The position numbers and the translations under genes were made by a program. A stretch of 64,000 bases of DNA, taken from NCBI GenBank assembly GCA_013398295.1, contig VZSF01004772.1, positions 62,001-126,000 of the forward strand. Direction: 5' to 3'. The notes under the pieces were generated by a model. It ran no database searches. It saw only the letters and a program-made list of their open reading frames with translations, and had not been told where the DNA came from. Position 1 is the first letter of the stretch, and every line of letters begins with the position of its first letter. Shown here piece by piece: positions 11,953 to 25,700 of the stretch. The stretch is from Chionis minor (taxonomy: Eukaryota; Chordata; Aves; Charadriiformes; Chionididae).

Positions 11953-14882
11953 AGAGGCAGAGTGCTTTGTAACAGAGTTTTGTAACAGAATTATTTTAAA
12001 AAGCAGGCTCTTCTCCTCTAATACATGCATCTTAAGTGCTAGTGACTGTGAGCAATACAAAGAACAAATGAGTTAATTTCTGAAAACCAGGTGACTGACT
12101 TAATTGCTACATATGGATTTAGGTGCGTGAATGTAACCACATATTTGAAAACCCTAAGTCACACAGCCTTTTCAGATATGGATCAAATTATTGTCAGGCG
12201 CTCATATGCCTCAATTACCTTCAGGAAAGACTGCAGCAGCAGCACATTTGGCGCTAAAAGAAGGGCTCAAATGGTCCAACATTTGCAGGGAGAGAGAGAA
12301 CAGATAATGCGTAGCCCTTGATGCCTTGCCTCATAATCTCATTCCCGGGGTCTGATACAGTCATAAAGCTGCCAATAGTTCAGTGCCAGCATGCGCTGGA
12401 AACCATCAGTGGAGCACCAGTTTGACAGTCAAAAAAGTTTTTATGGCTGCAAAATATGGCTGAATGTCTCCCACCAGAGAGTCCAACAGCAGGCTCTCGC
12501 CTGGGATTTACCTATATTTCCATAACGCACAATGTCAAAAATCCTGGTTTGTGTGCCTTGCAATTATTCTGCGCATGTACAAAACTGGGCTTCCCCCCAT
12601 TAACTTTTAAGGGGACTACAAGCTATTATTTTTACCTATTTACAAGAATGCCTCATAAATAATTACTGGGACTTGTTCATTTCCTAGCAGTTCATCTGTT
12701 CAGCTGTCCTGATGCCCAATAAACTCCTCGTTTAATTTCTTTTTCAAGGTGTGGCCCTGGGTCACATTTGCCAGTGACATAATCATTGCCTTGAGGTCAG
12801 GGGTCCCTGTTAGTTCATGGGATGGTCCTCTAAAAGGTCCAGCTTAATCTCTAATATCAGGTAAAATAGGAGACATTTGGAGGAAATTACAGACTTGCAG
12901 TTTTGCTCTGATTCATTTCCATGCCATCCCTCATTCCTCAGAATATAGCAGGGAATGAGCGCTCCAGGAGCCAGCGGTCTGAAATCAGAGAGCTGCAAAG
13001 ACAATTTTTCTCAAATCATAAATCCAAGCAACGGAAGTAGATGTCAGACTGTTTGGATCCTCTTATTGACAATTTCCGGTTGTCAGAACATTTTCTAGCT
13101 GTTGTCTGACAAAGAGCTGTTAACTAAAAGGCAAACATGATGCCTTTCTGAACCAACTTAAAACTTTCAATTTTCTTAATGGGTGGGGAATTGAAAATGA
13201 CATTTTGAAAGCCAAACAAATGTCTCTATTTTTCATCCTGTAAAAGGCTGGAATGTTGCTTTTTGAAGTGTACAAAATAGTAACATATGGTGACATTTTA
13301 GCAACATGTCATTTCTATTGTTGGTCACACAGCATTATTTTATCCCGGTTGTTTTTGAGGCACTTTATTTAGGTACTGACAGTCCAGGATGAGTGTGAAC
13401 TCTGTTTCATGTTTCATAACACGCAAATAATCTCATAGAAGACAAATGCAAGGTTGTCTCTATTTTGTTGGGTTGGTTAGCTTGCAGATCTTCAAAAACG
13501 GCTGCAAGTAAACATTTCTTTTCGTATAGAATTACTACTGCGGATCTCATAATATCAGTGATGTCTAAATAATGTAAAGATGTAGAGGACTGGTCTGAAG
13601 AAACCCAAGTGTGTGGCTAGCATTTCCATAGAAAGTCACTGAGATTTGTAGAAATTCCTGCCTAAGATACTCAGACTATAGAATTTCCCACTGTAAGAGC
13701 TAAGTAGATCATTCTTGTTGAAGAAGGCAGTATTAAGTGAAAAGCGCAAACATATAGCATTTTATGTTTTCACATCCTCAGTAGATTATGTCGTTTTCTT
13801 ATATAACGAAATGTTTATAATTAATCATAAGGATTGCTCATGGCATGTTTTGTAGTGTTACAGCTTTTACTGCTGCCCCTCATATAAGTTTCTGACAGCT
13901 CTTACATTTTCAAAAAGCTTTCTGTGAGTTCTTACCACAGTTTAAAAATAATACATCATGATCAATCTTTCTGCTAAATTCTTGAAGAGAAAATATTTAA
14001 TATTGCACTTTAACTGCATTCTCTGATCAGTCAAAGGAAAATAGCAAATATACAATAGGTGTGAATAAGATAAATTTTTATATCTTCTTCATCACTTTTC
14101 TCTAATATTCAGTTTTACTCCACAAAGTGTAGGCAAACAACACGCTGAATTTCATAAACATATGTTTGTGATCATAGCACACGGGTTCAAATCAGGCAGA
14201 AATAATATACATTCACTTACAAAAGATAAGGTTCAGACCTTTGGTCTGCCTGCTTTCTGTCTCCAGTCATGTATTTTGCTTTTCTGTCTTGGCATTTTAT
14301 CACCTCAAACTTGCCTTTATCTATTCTGTATTTTCTCCTCCTTTTCTTTCTCCCCTAAGTATTGATTTGGTCCTGGGTGGCTTATGGCATTGAAGGCTCT
14401 GGGTTAACTTCTTGTCTGAGGAAAATAAGATAAGCTGCAGAATACAGTATAGGCATGTGATCCTACAGCTTAGTATAAGCTTCTGGTTTTTAGGGCTATC
14501 CCATCCTCTCTGTGATCGGTGCGCAATATCATAGCAAGTGTGCATGATGCTCTTGCTACAGCCTTACATCTACAGCAGCACATGAATGTATAATAATGCA
14601 CATGTTGAACCAAATTTTCCAGTGTTTGGGTCCACAAGCCTGCAAGAATGTAATCTGAAGTGTAACTTTGTAATAGACATACTCAAATATGCTTCCAGAT
14701 TTATTTATTTTTTTCCTTTGTAGATAGTGAAATGCAAATGCATAGGGTCTTACTTCAAGTCTAAAGGATTAATGATGCTTAATCACGCATGTGCATCAGG
14801 TAAGTTAAAGTCCAAGAGAGTGACTCTGTTCCCCTTGGCTGACAGCTGCTAGGAGCATGGTATGCACGGGTGCATCTGAAGT
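11953..14882. other. Non-coding region; possible conserved elements
   Basis: No gene is supported. Around 12090-12800 the sequence has balanced composition, few homopolymers and many homeobox-like TAAT cores, which is how conserved enhancers often look. That is an impression only, discussed in the findings. The remainder (12800-14880) is AT-rich with no element I recognise. Confidence 0.5.
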
Positions 14883-15330
14883 CATAGAATCACAGAAAGT
14901 TAGGTGTTGGAAGGGAGCTCTGGAGATCATCTAGTCCAACCCCCCTGCCAGAGCAGGGCCACCTACAGCAGGTTGCACAGGATGGTGTCCAGGCAGGTTG
15001 GGAATGTCTCCAGAGTTGGAGGCCCCACCCCCTCTCTGGGCAGGCTGTTCCAGTGCTCTGACACCCTCAAAGTAAAGTTCCTCCTCATGTTCAGACGGAA
15101 CTTCCTGTATTCAAGTTTGTGCCCGTTACCTCTTGTCCTATCACTGGGCACCACTGAAAAAAGACTGGCCTCCTCCTCCTGGCACCCTCCCTTTAAGTAT
15201 TTATAAGCATTGATGAGATCTCCCCTTTCCTCTTCTCTTCGCCAGACTAAAAAGACCCAACTCTTCCAGCCTTTCCTAGTAAGAAAGACGCTCCAGCCCC
15301 CTAATCATCTTCGTAGCCCTTCACTGTATC
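14883..15330 (-). mobile_element. CR1 retrotransposon, 3' fragment
   Basis: Reverse-oriented, 5'-truncated CR1. The + strand begins CATAGAATCACAGAAAG (complement of the ATTCTGTGATTCTATG 3' end). It runs through 'ATCATCTAGTCCAACCCCCC', 'GGGCAGGCTGTTCCAGTGC', 'CCTCTTGTCCTATCACTGGG', 'GATGAGATCTCCCC' and 'CCCCCTAATCATCTTCGTAG'. It looks younger than the 21838 copy because these blocks are nearly intact. The inner end is approximate (15328-15345), since similarity fades after CCCTTCACTG. Confidence 0.96.
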
Positions 15331-18300
15331 TGAAGTCCTCAGAAGTGCTTTCAGTAGAATATGTTCAACCTTATGAGAGTGATGAGTTTCTTGAAAGAGA
15401 ACATAGTCTGTTGCACTGAAATTCAAGCTAACCAGAGAGCCTTCAAATCAAGACAAAAAAATCCAGATATAACATGCTCTGTTATCCCTCAGAACCTGAT
15501 GATCTAAGTCCCATAAACAACCTTAAAGATTTTTCAGAGTTGTGTCAAATTCTGCACATGCTTATGTCGCAAGTACTTCGTAAGTAATTATGATATGACA
15601 ACTTTCATGGCCAGCTGAATAACCTACCCAATGTTCCCCAAACAAAGGGACATCAGGAGGCATTCCAGCAGAGGTATTACCATGACTACCAGCTAATTTG
15701 GTTCATTGCAACAAAATAGGGCAGTGAGAAAACTTCTTGCAAGCTGTCTTTATTATTTTGCAAAACACATCTTGGCCGTATGGAAGATCTTGAACTTTGT
15801 ATTCTCTTTTTGAGTCCAGGTTCCACCTTGAACAATCACATTAACATAAAAGAAACCCTTCTGTTTAGAGTAAACACTGCTGCTTTCTCCCATATCTATA
15901 TCCATGTGTTACTTCATGTTTTTAAAGGAAAACTAACCTCCCTCTTAACCTTCCTCTTAACCTTCCAAAAGCCTATATTTGATAATTTGGTTTTTCTGCA
16001 TATGAAGATAGTTATTCCCCCAATTGTCTGTTGCGGTAATTGGTACAATGAGAAACAAATTGAGAAGAGATGCATTAAGCCTGAAATTTTCCCTGCTATG
16101 CCAAAAAGCCATACATGGTTTGGCAGAAAATAAATTACTTAAATTAGGTTCCAAATCTCTTTTTGATAAAGCCATCTCATGGTTTAATAAAAGTATTATG
16201 TTATTGTGACTGGAGTAACTATGAACCTCCCTTATCTAAGCAGTACATCACAGGTTACGTGACAATAGTACCAATTTCTGAATACAGTGGTACTGCTGCA
16301 GTCCTTTCCTGACCTGGAATTCCCTTGACCTCTCATTTAGAAAAATTATCTCTTCTTACGATCATTCTTTAGCCTCAAATTGTCAGCTACATAGCAGTAG
16401 AGATGAGGATATATAGCCTCTATATAGATTTAGAAATCAGACAGTAGTCTGTTTTAATGACTACTATGATCTACCCCAGAGCTGAATTAGAAATTATTCC
16501 AATGGATCTAATTATTCTAACTCAATCTAATTCTCTGCAAAATGACCAATACCTTTATTTTCAGACATGGTCAGCCATCACTGACTTTTGCCTAACATTT
16601 TACGTAATTCACTACCTCTGTATGAAGCTATAAAAGAAGAAAACAAATAGTAATTTTAAGTGGTGTAGACCCAGAGTGTAAATACCTAGAAACAAGTTTA
16701 ATCCTTGTTGAAATCAGTTCAGCTTGTCTAAACACAGGATGCTTCCTTCACATATTACTTACAAGATAATGATTGCTCTAAGGGACTCTATAATGCACAT
16801 GCCCTAGCAGATCTTTGAATTTTGATTTCCATAATGGCTTTGGTAGAACTGTGCTACGTTACAGGCTGTTAAAATACATTAATGCATTGTAATTGAAAGA
16901 ATACTGCAATTTTGCATGGCTATTCTGCCTTTACAGAATATACAACTTGCAGTGCTAAGTACGTGCAAAGCTGTATCCATATGATCATGATTCATCTTCT
17001 CTGTCTTTCTCAGCTGCTAATTCTCTGCCAAGTTTCACTGCTGGCAGTTTTGTACAGTATAAAGATTCGAAATCAGTAAGCAGCTGGCAATAATTACAGA
17101 AATAAGTTAAAAGATTCCAGTGTGTTATTTATTTTTAAAGTGTCTGGACAGTTTTCTTTCTCAAGTTAGTAGCACCAATCGCCCCTTTTGTGTCTTGGGC
17201 TAGGCTTCTTTCAGTTGCTGTTTCACAACATCAATTTCACAATGCTGAGGCAACAGACAAACTAGTCTGCCTTGGCGACAGGCATTGCTACCCATTTACA
17301 TTTCCTTTTAAATATTGCTGGAAAATTAGGGAGGAGGGGCATTGCTGCAAAAATACATTTTAATATCATTGCCATCAAGTTAGATATGAGACTAATGCTT
17401 ATCTCTGACTATAATTGCCAGAACTTGATATGAGGCGTAATTGATAAATCTTGATGTGACTTAAAATGTCTCAAGCTTTTTCTCAGCAAGAACACGAAAC
17501 TGCCTGGGCTTTGCCACCTCCGAAGAGGCATAGCTCAGGTGGTGAACATTAGGTGACCAGACCATAACACTAAGTCAAAACTCAAATGAAGGGGAGATGC
17601 TGCAGGAAAAGACATATTCTCTGGCTGTTGTAACTGGCCCACACAGTGGCTTCCGGTGTCTCATGGCTTCCCAGAGCAAAAGAAATCATGTTGTGCTTTG
17701 TGGTCGGTGCCAGTGTCACAGGCCCGCAGTGGCGCATGTTTGTAGCTATCAGTACTTTTATAACAAGGACCTGTCCATCTTTTGCAGTGAGCTGTGCTGG
17801 CCTTTAGCATCCTGCTGCTGCCACAAGCAGACAATTTCCTGTCACTCCAAAGCACACAGGTACAGTGATTTGTTTGTCTGCAGACATTAAACCATTTTCT
17901 CATTCTTTTTATTTACTCAGGGAAACATTGTAAGTCACAAATATCAAGGGTGCTGTGGTGACAGTCATCTGCATTGCCTTCTCCAAGGTCTTTGATGTTC
18001 CAGTCCCAGATAAATTCATTCTTTTGTGCATCATGTCTTCAACTCACTAAGACTTTGATCTACATTTGAGTGCACGTAGTCATGGCCTTTATTTACACAC
18101 TTCAGATGTTAGGGAAGAAGTGACACTTCTGACCTTGAAGGCTCTGCCACTGGACTATTAAAACTCTGCATGCATGGCTCTTATGTGACTGGCTGATGAC
18201 ATGCAAGCAGACTCTCTGTTTCTTACCTCTGTTTACTTGTTATTGTGTTTGGGTAGAAGGAGTTTTAGAAGTGGTTTGGACAGAAATGAGGATGATGTCT

Positions 18301-21300
18301 TGGTGACCCACTGCTCTGTTGCAGGGCAGCCTGGGCTGTGTCCAGCCCTTTTGCCAGCCTGTGTGGCTCATTTCAGAGGGAAGGGACCTGGCTACTTAAC
18401 ATGCTTAACCCACTCTCAGTTGCATTCAAGCTCTGCCCATCAAAATTTCCCTAGTGTGGCAGCCACAGTCAGCTGTGGCAAACAGAGGTGGGGGAAGAGT
18501 CCCTCCCTGGACAGCACGTTAAGGTAAGTCTATGCAGAGCTCCAGAAAAAGCCCAGGTCCCCCAAGTCTCATCCCACCAGCTTCTCTGGGACTCGGTCAT
18601 GCCAGGGTCTCCCACAGTTGTCGTCCTTCACACACGTGCCATGGACACCAATGAAGTTTTCATTGTGAAGAACTAGTGCAGAGGGTCAGAACGTTTGTAA
18701 GGCCCATCTGACAGAAGGTGACATTATCAGCGTGGGGACAGCAGGACATATCTTCCTGTAGAAAACAACTGCATATGTACATTTGTGATAAGTGGACTGA
18801 ATTGTCGTGTTAGAGCAGGAGTGTGTCTGTACATCAGAACTCTTTGAGACAGAATGTTGCTGTCAAGGTTATCAGCCAGGGCCCCTTGTTTCTGCCTCCC
18901 AGACTAGAAGCTGTCATGTCCTCTGCTGTGCCAGCAGCGTGTGCTGGAGGTGCTCTTTAAACCGGATATACTTATGACCTGACTTAAAAATAGCAAACAA
19001 ACCAAAAGAGTGGCCTTCGAAAAGGGTTCTATTCACCAGGGGAGAAAGCATACCTCGGGGTAGCTGACAAGGTCGTTACTGGCAATTTCACTTGCCACTC
19101 CCCAGCTGCAGGGATGGCTGAGGTATACAGGAACAAGCTGCTGAACTAATGCAGGTAACAACAAAATTTGAAGGCAAATGCCACATTGTAATCAGCAGTA
19201 CCTCGGCAGCTGATCTGTGAGCACAGACAGCAGTGTCCTGAGTCGCCAGCCTCAGTCATGCCACATCTGCTCAGGAGTCAGCGCTCTTGGCAGAGTTTGT
19301 TGGGTTTTTAAGCAGAGTCATTGCACAACTTTGGTTTAGACAAGCCATATAAGAAACAGAATAGACACAACTCTGACAACAGAAACTTCTGGGATGCTGA
19401 GAGCAAGCTGCTGGGCTCAGAAGTTTGGTAATGTCTTGAACAGATCTGCTCCCAACTTACTAGTCATGTGTAATGCGAATTCACTTTAGACGCAGAGATA
19501 GCCCAGATCAGAGTGCAGAATTTGAGTGTGACACAGCTTGTGATTCAGAAAGGAGAATATATGTATTCTTCAGTGCCAGTGTTTGAAGATTTATGGTCCC
19601 AAAACTTTCTGGGTTTTATGTGGTGAAAAAAATCACTGTGTATAACAAAAAGCTCCCAACCTAAAGTAAGAGACTAGTAAGAAACATAAGTTTATTTAAT
19701 TTAAAATGAAGCAACAGAAGAGCTTTCTTCATACACCAAGACTTTAGGAAATGTTAAATGTGGACAGTTAGAAATCCATGGCCTACTCCTGAAAATTTTT
19801 ATTCGCAGCAAGTACTTCCACACATATATCTTAATTTTCTGTACTGCGTTTTTCTTTAAATATACATTGTCACAAAGCCTGCACATCCTCTTCCCTTCTG
19901 AAAGTATTTTAAAGTATCTTTCAGAATTTCCAACAAAAAATAAGATTCTTGAACTTGTAGCTTCACTTAATTTATTGCCTATCCATTTATCTTGATGTAT
20001 CAAGTCATGTCAGATGCATGAGCTGACAGTTTGTCAGCTGTTCTTCATTTGAACGTACTGTGAGCAGTTACGTAAAAGGATGTCATACGATTTTTGTAGC
20101 AACAAAAATCAGCACAACCCTTGACTTAATACCTTAAAATATTCCTAATATGTATCTGTTGCTATGTATATAATTTTATTTTTCAGCACAAAAAAAAATT
20201 GGGGAAAAAACCCCAGGACTTTGAATATGTCTTTTTAGCATCTTGCTGCTTTTCTATAGCTGAAGTGATGATTTCTAGAGTTGTAAAATACCCACAATTA
20301 ATCTATGCTTAACGAGAACTCAAATGTACTCATGTTGATACTGCCTGCTTCCAATTTTGTCTTGATTTATACATATTCCTTCTAGTAAGATACAGTTCTG
20401 TGAATGAGCTTAGAAGGTGACACTGAATAAATACCATTAACTTTCACTCTAAGCTTTCATAGCTTTGATAAATGTCCATCCTAATTCTGCTTTCTGTTGC
20501 TTCAGCAACTGTTCATCATCAACTGCACTGGGAAATCTCAGCAGTATACAAAGATTGTTCACAGTTGTACAGTGATATATAGAAGTGTTTGAAACTCAAT
20601 ATATTTTAGGTCTCCCCAAAGAAGGGCCTTGAATAGAAGCACCTAATTTGTTTGAAAAATAATAGTTCTACCTAAATATTACCACTTCAGTCAGAATGAA
20701 AACTCCAAATGACTTAAAGGAAGCCAAGATTTCACTTGTCTGTAAGAGCTCTCCAGAATCTTGCAAATGTGACTAGTAACAGACCTGAGCACAGTAATCC
20801 ACTGGCAGAAGGATTTCCTCGTATCAAAACCTGGCTTTGTTTTTAATTCAAAATTAACACTCCAAGTGAAAAGTCTGAGAAAAAACATTCAGCTGAAGTG
20901 AACACAAATATTTTGTTGTGGTAAGAGACTTCATTTTGACATCTAACTGCTACATGATCAATTTATATAATATAAAATAATATGAAATAAATAAAATGCA
21001 CAGAAAAAAATAAATTAGAAGACAGTAAAACAGGACATTTAGACTTTATTTGAATCCTTAAAGGGCTTCTTTACTCAAACAAATTTTAGCCAAATAACTA
21101 TATGACAAACACTGTTTGAGATGTGATTACACTACGAGGTAGAAAACGGTTCCCTTAACTCTTTCTGTTTGGGTCTATTTAGCAGTAATGCATAGTATAC
21201 ATGCTAAAATGGTAGCTTCAGATTAGCTTGCCCTACACAGAATATAACATGGATGTTTGTACTTCTCTTCCTTTGTTTTTTTCCCCGTGACAAAAGAAGT

Positions 21301-21837
21301 AAATGTCTTCCCAATTCTAATAAGGCATTGATGATAAAATGAGACTGTGGTACATTTACCATAATCGGATCTTTCTTGCAAGCTAGTAGCTTTTAGAAGT
21401 ACTGGGCAAAACAGTAAGACAAAGAAAAAGGTTACAGATCACAATACGTATGCCAATCTGCAGTTTTCTCTCTTTTATTGCAAAGGGAAAGACGAATACC
21501 AGAATCCAGAAAAGGGTTAAGTATCATTCGTAACAGGAACTCACCTTCTTATTCATCTGTCGAAGGGGGTTAATGACTGCAACCTTTAATAAAACGTTTC
21601 AGCGTTTCTTCATACATAATACAAGACTTAGCTAATATAAAAACCTCAGTAATTCCTCTCTTACCATAACAGACAGCATACCATAGCAAATCAAGCGTTT
21701 CCATTTTTCTGAGATGAAGAATTTTACTAACTTGGCAATACTGCAAGAGCTCATCCATCCTCATGGTTTTTTTCAGATACTACAGGCCAATACAAATGTG
21801 AGATCCGTTGCATTCACACCAAGTTTAAAATGAGAGG
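15331..21837. other. Non-coding region, no gene recognised
   Basis: AT-rich sequence. The longest open frame (15780-16133 on +, 117 codons) has no domain and lies partly over a 72-codon minus frame. The block at 16990-17480 is a candidate conserved non-coding element. A 9-base inverted repeat with a 4-base loop is at 20089-20110 (GATTTTTGT ... ACAAAAATC). I see no RNA gene. Confidence 0.55.
16990..17480. promoter_or_regulatory. Candidate conserved non-coding element / enhancer
   Basis: The segment has low homopolymer content and a cluster of homeodomain-type cores (TTTTAATAT, ACTAATGC, TATAATTGCC, CGTAATTGATAAATC) with GATA-like TTATCT nearby, mostly between 17350 and 17470. No open frame spans it. 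This is a composition-based guess with no alignment behind it. It could equally be ordinary unique DNA. Confidence 0.2.
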
Positions 21838-22118
21838 GCTGTTGGAATGTTGTTTGTAAGGGCTCTCTTGAGATTATCTAGTCCAGCCTCCTGCTCAAAG
21901 CAAGACTATTGCCAGCAGTAAATCAGGTCAGTTGCGGTGTTGTCTAACTGAGCATTGGAAACCTCCAAGGATGGAGAAGCCTCTGTCCCATAGTGACAGA
22001 GGAAGAACATTTCATAGAGAAAATATCCACTGGCAGCCCACTGCCTGATAGCTCAGTGTTAGGACAGCCTTGCTGAAGGTGAAAGCTAAGCTTTTCTCTG
22101 CAACCTGAAGGCTGGATG
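21838..22118 (-). mobile_element. Old, degraded CR1 fragment
   Basis: Recognisable blocks of a reverse-oriented CR1 remain: GATTATCTAGTCCAGCCTCC, TGCTCAAAGCAAGAC, GAAACCTCCAAGGATGGAGA, and a diverged 'cactgcctgatagctcagtgttaggacagccttgctgaaggtgaaa' region. It is much more mutated than the other copies, so it inserted much earlier. Ends are uncertain by tens of bases. Confidence 0.8.
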
Positions 22119-22599
22119 GAAAACCAGGCGGTGTTTCAATACAATCATTTTTGTTGCTTCTTTGTTGCTCCCTGTTAAATTAGTTGTATGGTCACACTTT
22201 GGCCAATTTATATTCTGCTACAGTACGGTATTTTGTCTGTTAGATGGTTTATTTATTGTCTAAACGTAACTTTGGAGTGAATTTTCTGTGGCCTGACTTT
22301 GATGGAGGAAGAGAGGCTCGAGACATTTTGCAGATGCTCCCAATATTTTTTGCATGGCAAAAAGTAAGTTCTAAGAGATGGAGGCTCTGTTAGGAGCTAA
22401 CATTGTACAAAAAACACTTTAAAGTACACCGAATAAGACCTATTATTTTGTATTTTTTCAAGCTGATAATGATTACCATGAAATCACTGGTACATCATTA
22501 CAAGGGTAGCAGAAATGTGATCCCCAAAGGAAATGTGATCATGACAGAAGAACTTGGAAACCCCATGTGGGTTTGTGGCTGAAACATTGAATTGGGCAG
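22119..22599. other. Non-coding region, no element recognised
   Basis: AT-rich unique-looking sequence between an old CR1 relic and a MIR-like relic. Nothing further is recognised. Confidence 0.6.
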
Positions 22600-22731
22600 A
22601 CACAGGTTTTTATTCCTAGCTTTAATACTTTACTTGCCCACAGTAGGCAAACCATTTCATCTGTTCCCCATCTGCAAAACACAGTAAATGGCAGTGACCT
22701 ACTTTATAAAGTGCTTTGAGATCTGTTGATG
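22600..22731 (+). repeat. MIR-like ancient SINE with L2/L3-type tail
   Basis: Ordered matches to an amniote CORE-SINE are visible: TTATTCCTAGCTTTAATACTT, ACTTGCCCACAGTAGGCAAACC, TTCATCTGTTCCCCATCTGC, then TTTATAAAGTGCTTTGAGATC TGTTGATG and an A run. The last part matches the 'aaagcgctttgagatcctyggatgaaa' tail shared with L2/L3-type LINEs. It is the best preserved of the four such relics here. The family name needs a repeat-library search. Confidence 0.7.
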
Positions 22732-25700
22732 AAAAAAAAATTAAATGAGGGACTTTACTGACACTAAATAAAAGGTCTTAACTTTGGGAATTATTCAGGG
22801 AGACTCCAAGTCTTCATACAAAGGATCACTCTGATTTAAATATGTTCCTTTAGAAACTGATTCAGTTAAATCATTGCAACTTTTGTGGTACAGACAAGAC
22901 CAAAGAAAAAGTCTGAAGCAGTAAGTACAAGGGAAAGGGAATGTATTTGTAGGTCAAGAAATGCAGAGCAAAATTCTCTGAAGTAAGCACTTCAGTCACA
23001 ACCAGTTCTCGCTAGCTTTCACCTCCTCTTGTTTTAACTTCGGATCACACTATACAAATGAATGTATTAGCAAACAAGATCCAGCCCTTTTACCTGAAGT
23101 TTAACCACACGTCATCCTGTGCCGCAATATAAACCATACTTGCAGCTTTCAGGAGATCATGCAGCCATGGGGGACAATTAAAAAGAACTAAGGAACAACC
23201 TGTGCCAGACATGTACTTCCTAGTATATTTCAAAGTAGAGATGATTCATTTCGGCAGCAGTCCAAAGCCAGGGCCGGGGTCGGGGGTGGGGTGGGGGGTG
23301 ACAGCCTGAAGGATAGACGGTGTTGTCGCTGTCATCCTTCCTCATAGTTTTGTCTGGAACAGCTTAAGAGCCTTTTCAGCACAGCATGCTGAATCAACTC
23401 ATTCTTGGCCAGCACAGTTTGCTTTTTGCTGAGCCCAGTGCAGGCAAAGAGGAGGGAGGGCGTGACCACCACAGCCTCTTTATTCTGCAGACTTCCTAGC
23501 CCCTTTGTCATGGTTTCTGCTACCTGGCCCTAGGGAAAACTGAACCGTGTCCATTGTCCAATGTGTTTGTGATAGGAGCTGTAATTTCTGTGCATGTTAT
23601 TGAAGTGCAAAAAAGCTGTGTAATTCACTATCATGCTGCCACAAACTGCCTTATCTGACCCATGTTATCAAAAAATTATTGGAGCTTAAAAATATAAATG
23701 TGCCACTGTTTTACTCTAAGAAGAGGCAATATGTGACATAGAATGTAATGGCCTAGTTTAATTAATTAATTCAATCCTGGATGACTTTGTATTAATTTGT
23801 GGGAAAAGTACCTGTGTTCGCAGCAAAGAGAGTTAAATATATTCCGCTTTCAAAGAGTCTGTAAGGATTCTGGTAAAAGTGTTTTGATGTTTGAATCCAA
23901 GAGAAAAAGTATCTAGCCAACCATCTTAACTGCAATCCACAGCATTTGGACTAAGAAGCACTGAACAGAGCACCAAAAAGCTCTTCAAAATATTTGTTGC
24001 TGAGGCAAAGAGGAAGCCCAAGCCATGACATGGAAGCCCCGTAAGTCCTTTATCTTTCCACAAGGAGATGTGCCTGTGCCTAGTGACCAGAGCAGATGGC
24101 CTCATCCAATTTCACTTCCAGCTTAGGCCGTGAGTTTTCTGTCCAATGATAAGCTGTTTTACTTGTTTGTGCTTCAGGAGGTCCTGTTATACAAATAAAG
24201 CCGGGATATTCAGAGAATTACAGTGCTAAAGGTGTGGGGCAACCGTAACACTTTACCTTGCAATGAATGGCTTGCTTAAGGAGATCTTCATATCAGTATT
24301 GGTACAATATGACACACAGCTTTCACTAGAAACGTGAGAGGATGACACATAGTATTTTGATTTATCTTTGCCTCATTTAGATAAAAATACCCTTGATTTC
24401 TTAAGAGGATCTTTGAAACTTGAACTTCTCATAGGAACAAGATCCAGAACCCTTAAAGTTGGTCTCTGGGCAAGAGACAACTTTAGGCAGATGTTGCTTT
24501 CACTGGGCCCAGGGACCTCAGCAGGAGTGGTAACAGCATCCTTCCCCTGTCACTGGAGTTGAACCATCTGGACGTGTCTGGTGGTCTGCAAAAGCTTAGC
24601 TGAGATTGCAAAGGAGAGGTGGACAGATTTTGCCTCTTCTGTGTAATTTTGGAGGCTCCATATATCTTCTTCCAGACCAATGAATGCCAAAATACTCAGA
24701 AAATTGTATGGTAATCTTGGACTCCCTAGCAAAATTTTCATTCATAGTTTCCCATCTTCTGCAGCAAGACTAGAATGTGAGACATCTGTGGAATTCAGAC
24801 CTACGACCTTCCGAATATTCATGATGAACATGCATTGAAGGCATCATACACTTCAATTTCAGGACAGCTTTTGTTGTCTTTGTTGCGGTACAATTACTAA
24901 AATAAGATAGCTGGAATGCCTTTCCATGTACCAACAGAGACTACAAACACCCTTACACAGTTCTGTAACATGCATCTGACATCAAATCTACTTTTGGTTA
25001 TAGTTTTAAACAAATTAACTGATGGGGTTATAAAGCTAGGCTAAGTCTCAAATATGAATCTTTATTATTCCAACTAGTAGCTATTTATCTCATGCTTTGT
25101 TGGGGGCAGGGGAAATAAAAACATTTTCTTTTTATAGCTACAACTTTGTCTTTCATGACATCATCAAAACGCATTGGAATTTAGCTTCTCTTCTTTCAGT
25201 ACTTTAAAAAAAGAGGAAAGGAGGAAGGAGACAGGAGTTTATGTTACGTACCTCTCTAATATGCCTTTGTTAGTAATACTTTTAGAATGAAAAACAAGAA
25301 CCAAATATAATTTTAAGGGAAAAAATTATGTAGAAAGAATTTTGCATTTAATGACTGATAAACACACATGTTCACTTGAGTTAGAGAAATAGCCCTGTTT
25401 TATTTTAGACATAAGTAAGTTGCTTTATGCCACTGGGGAAATTTTGGGTTTAAAAAATAAGACTTTTGCCTTTCTTTTTCTCTGATGTTTTTCAGCTTCC
25501 TTCAAACATTGGTTAATTTAGAATGGGGAAAAGATGAGTTTTGGTATCTAGACTATCATACAGTAGTGTATATACTACCCCAAATCCTTCAAAATCTGAA
25601 AGAGAAGCTCCTGATTGACACGAATAGTGCTCTATAGAAGTATATATATCTGACCATCATATGGAGACTGAAGATTCCCAAAACCAAACTAGAGCTTTAA

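Noticed and set aside
20089..20110. 9-base inverted repeat with 4-base loop
   Set aside because: Such short A/T-rich hairpins are frequent by chance; no flanking feature makes it a terminator or small RNA.
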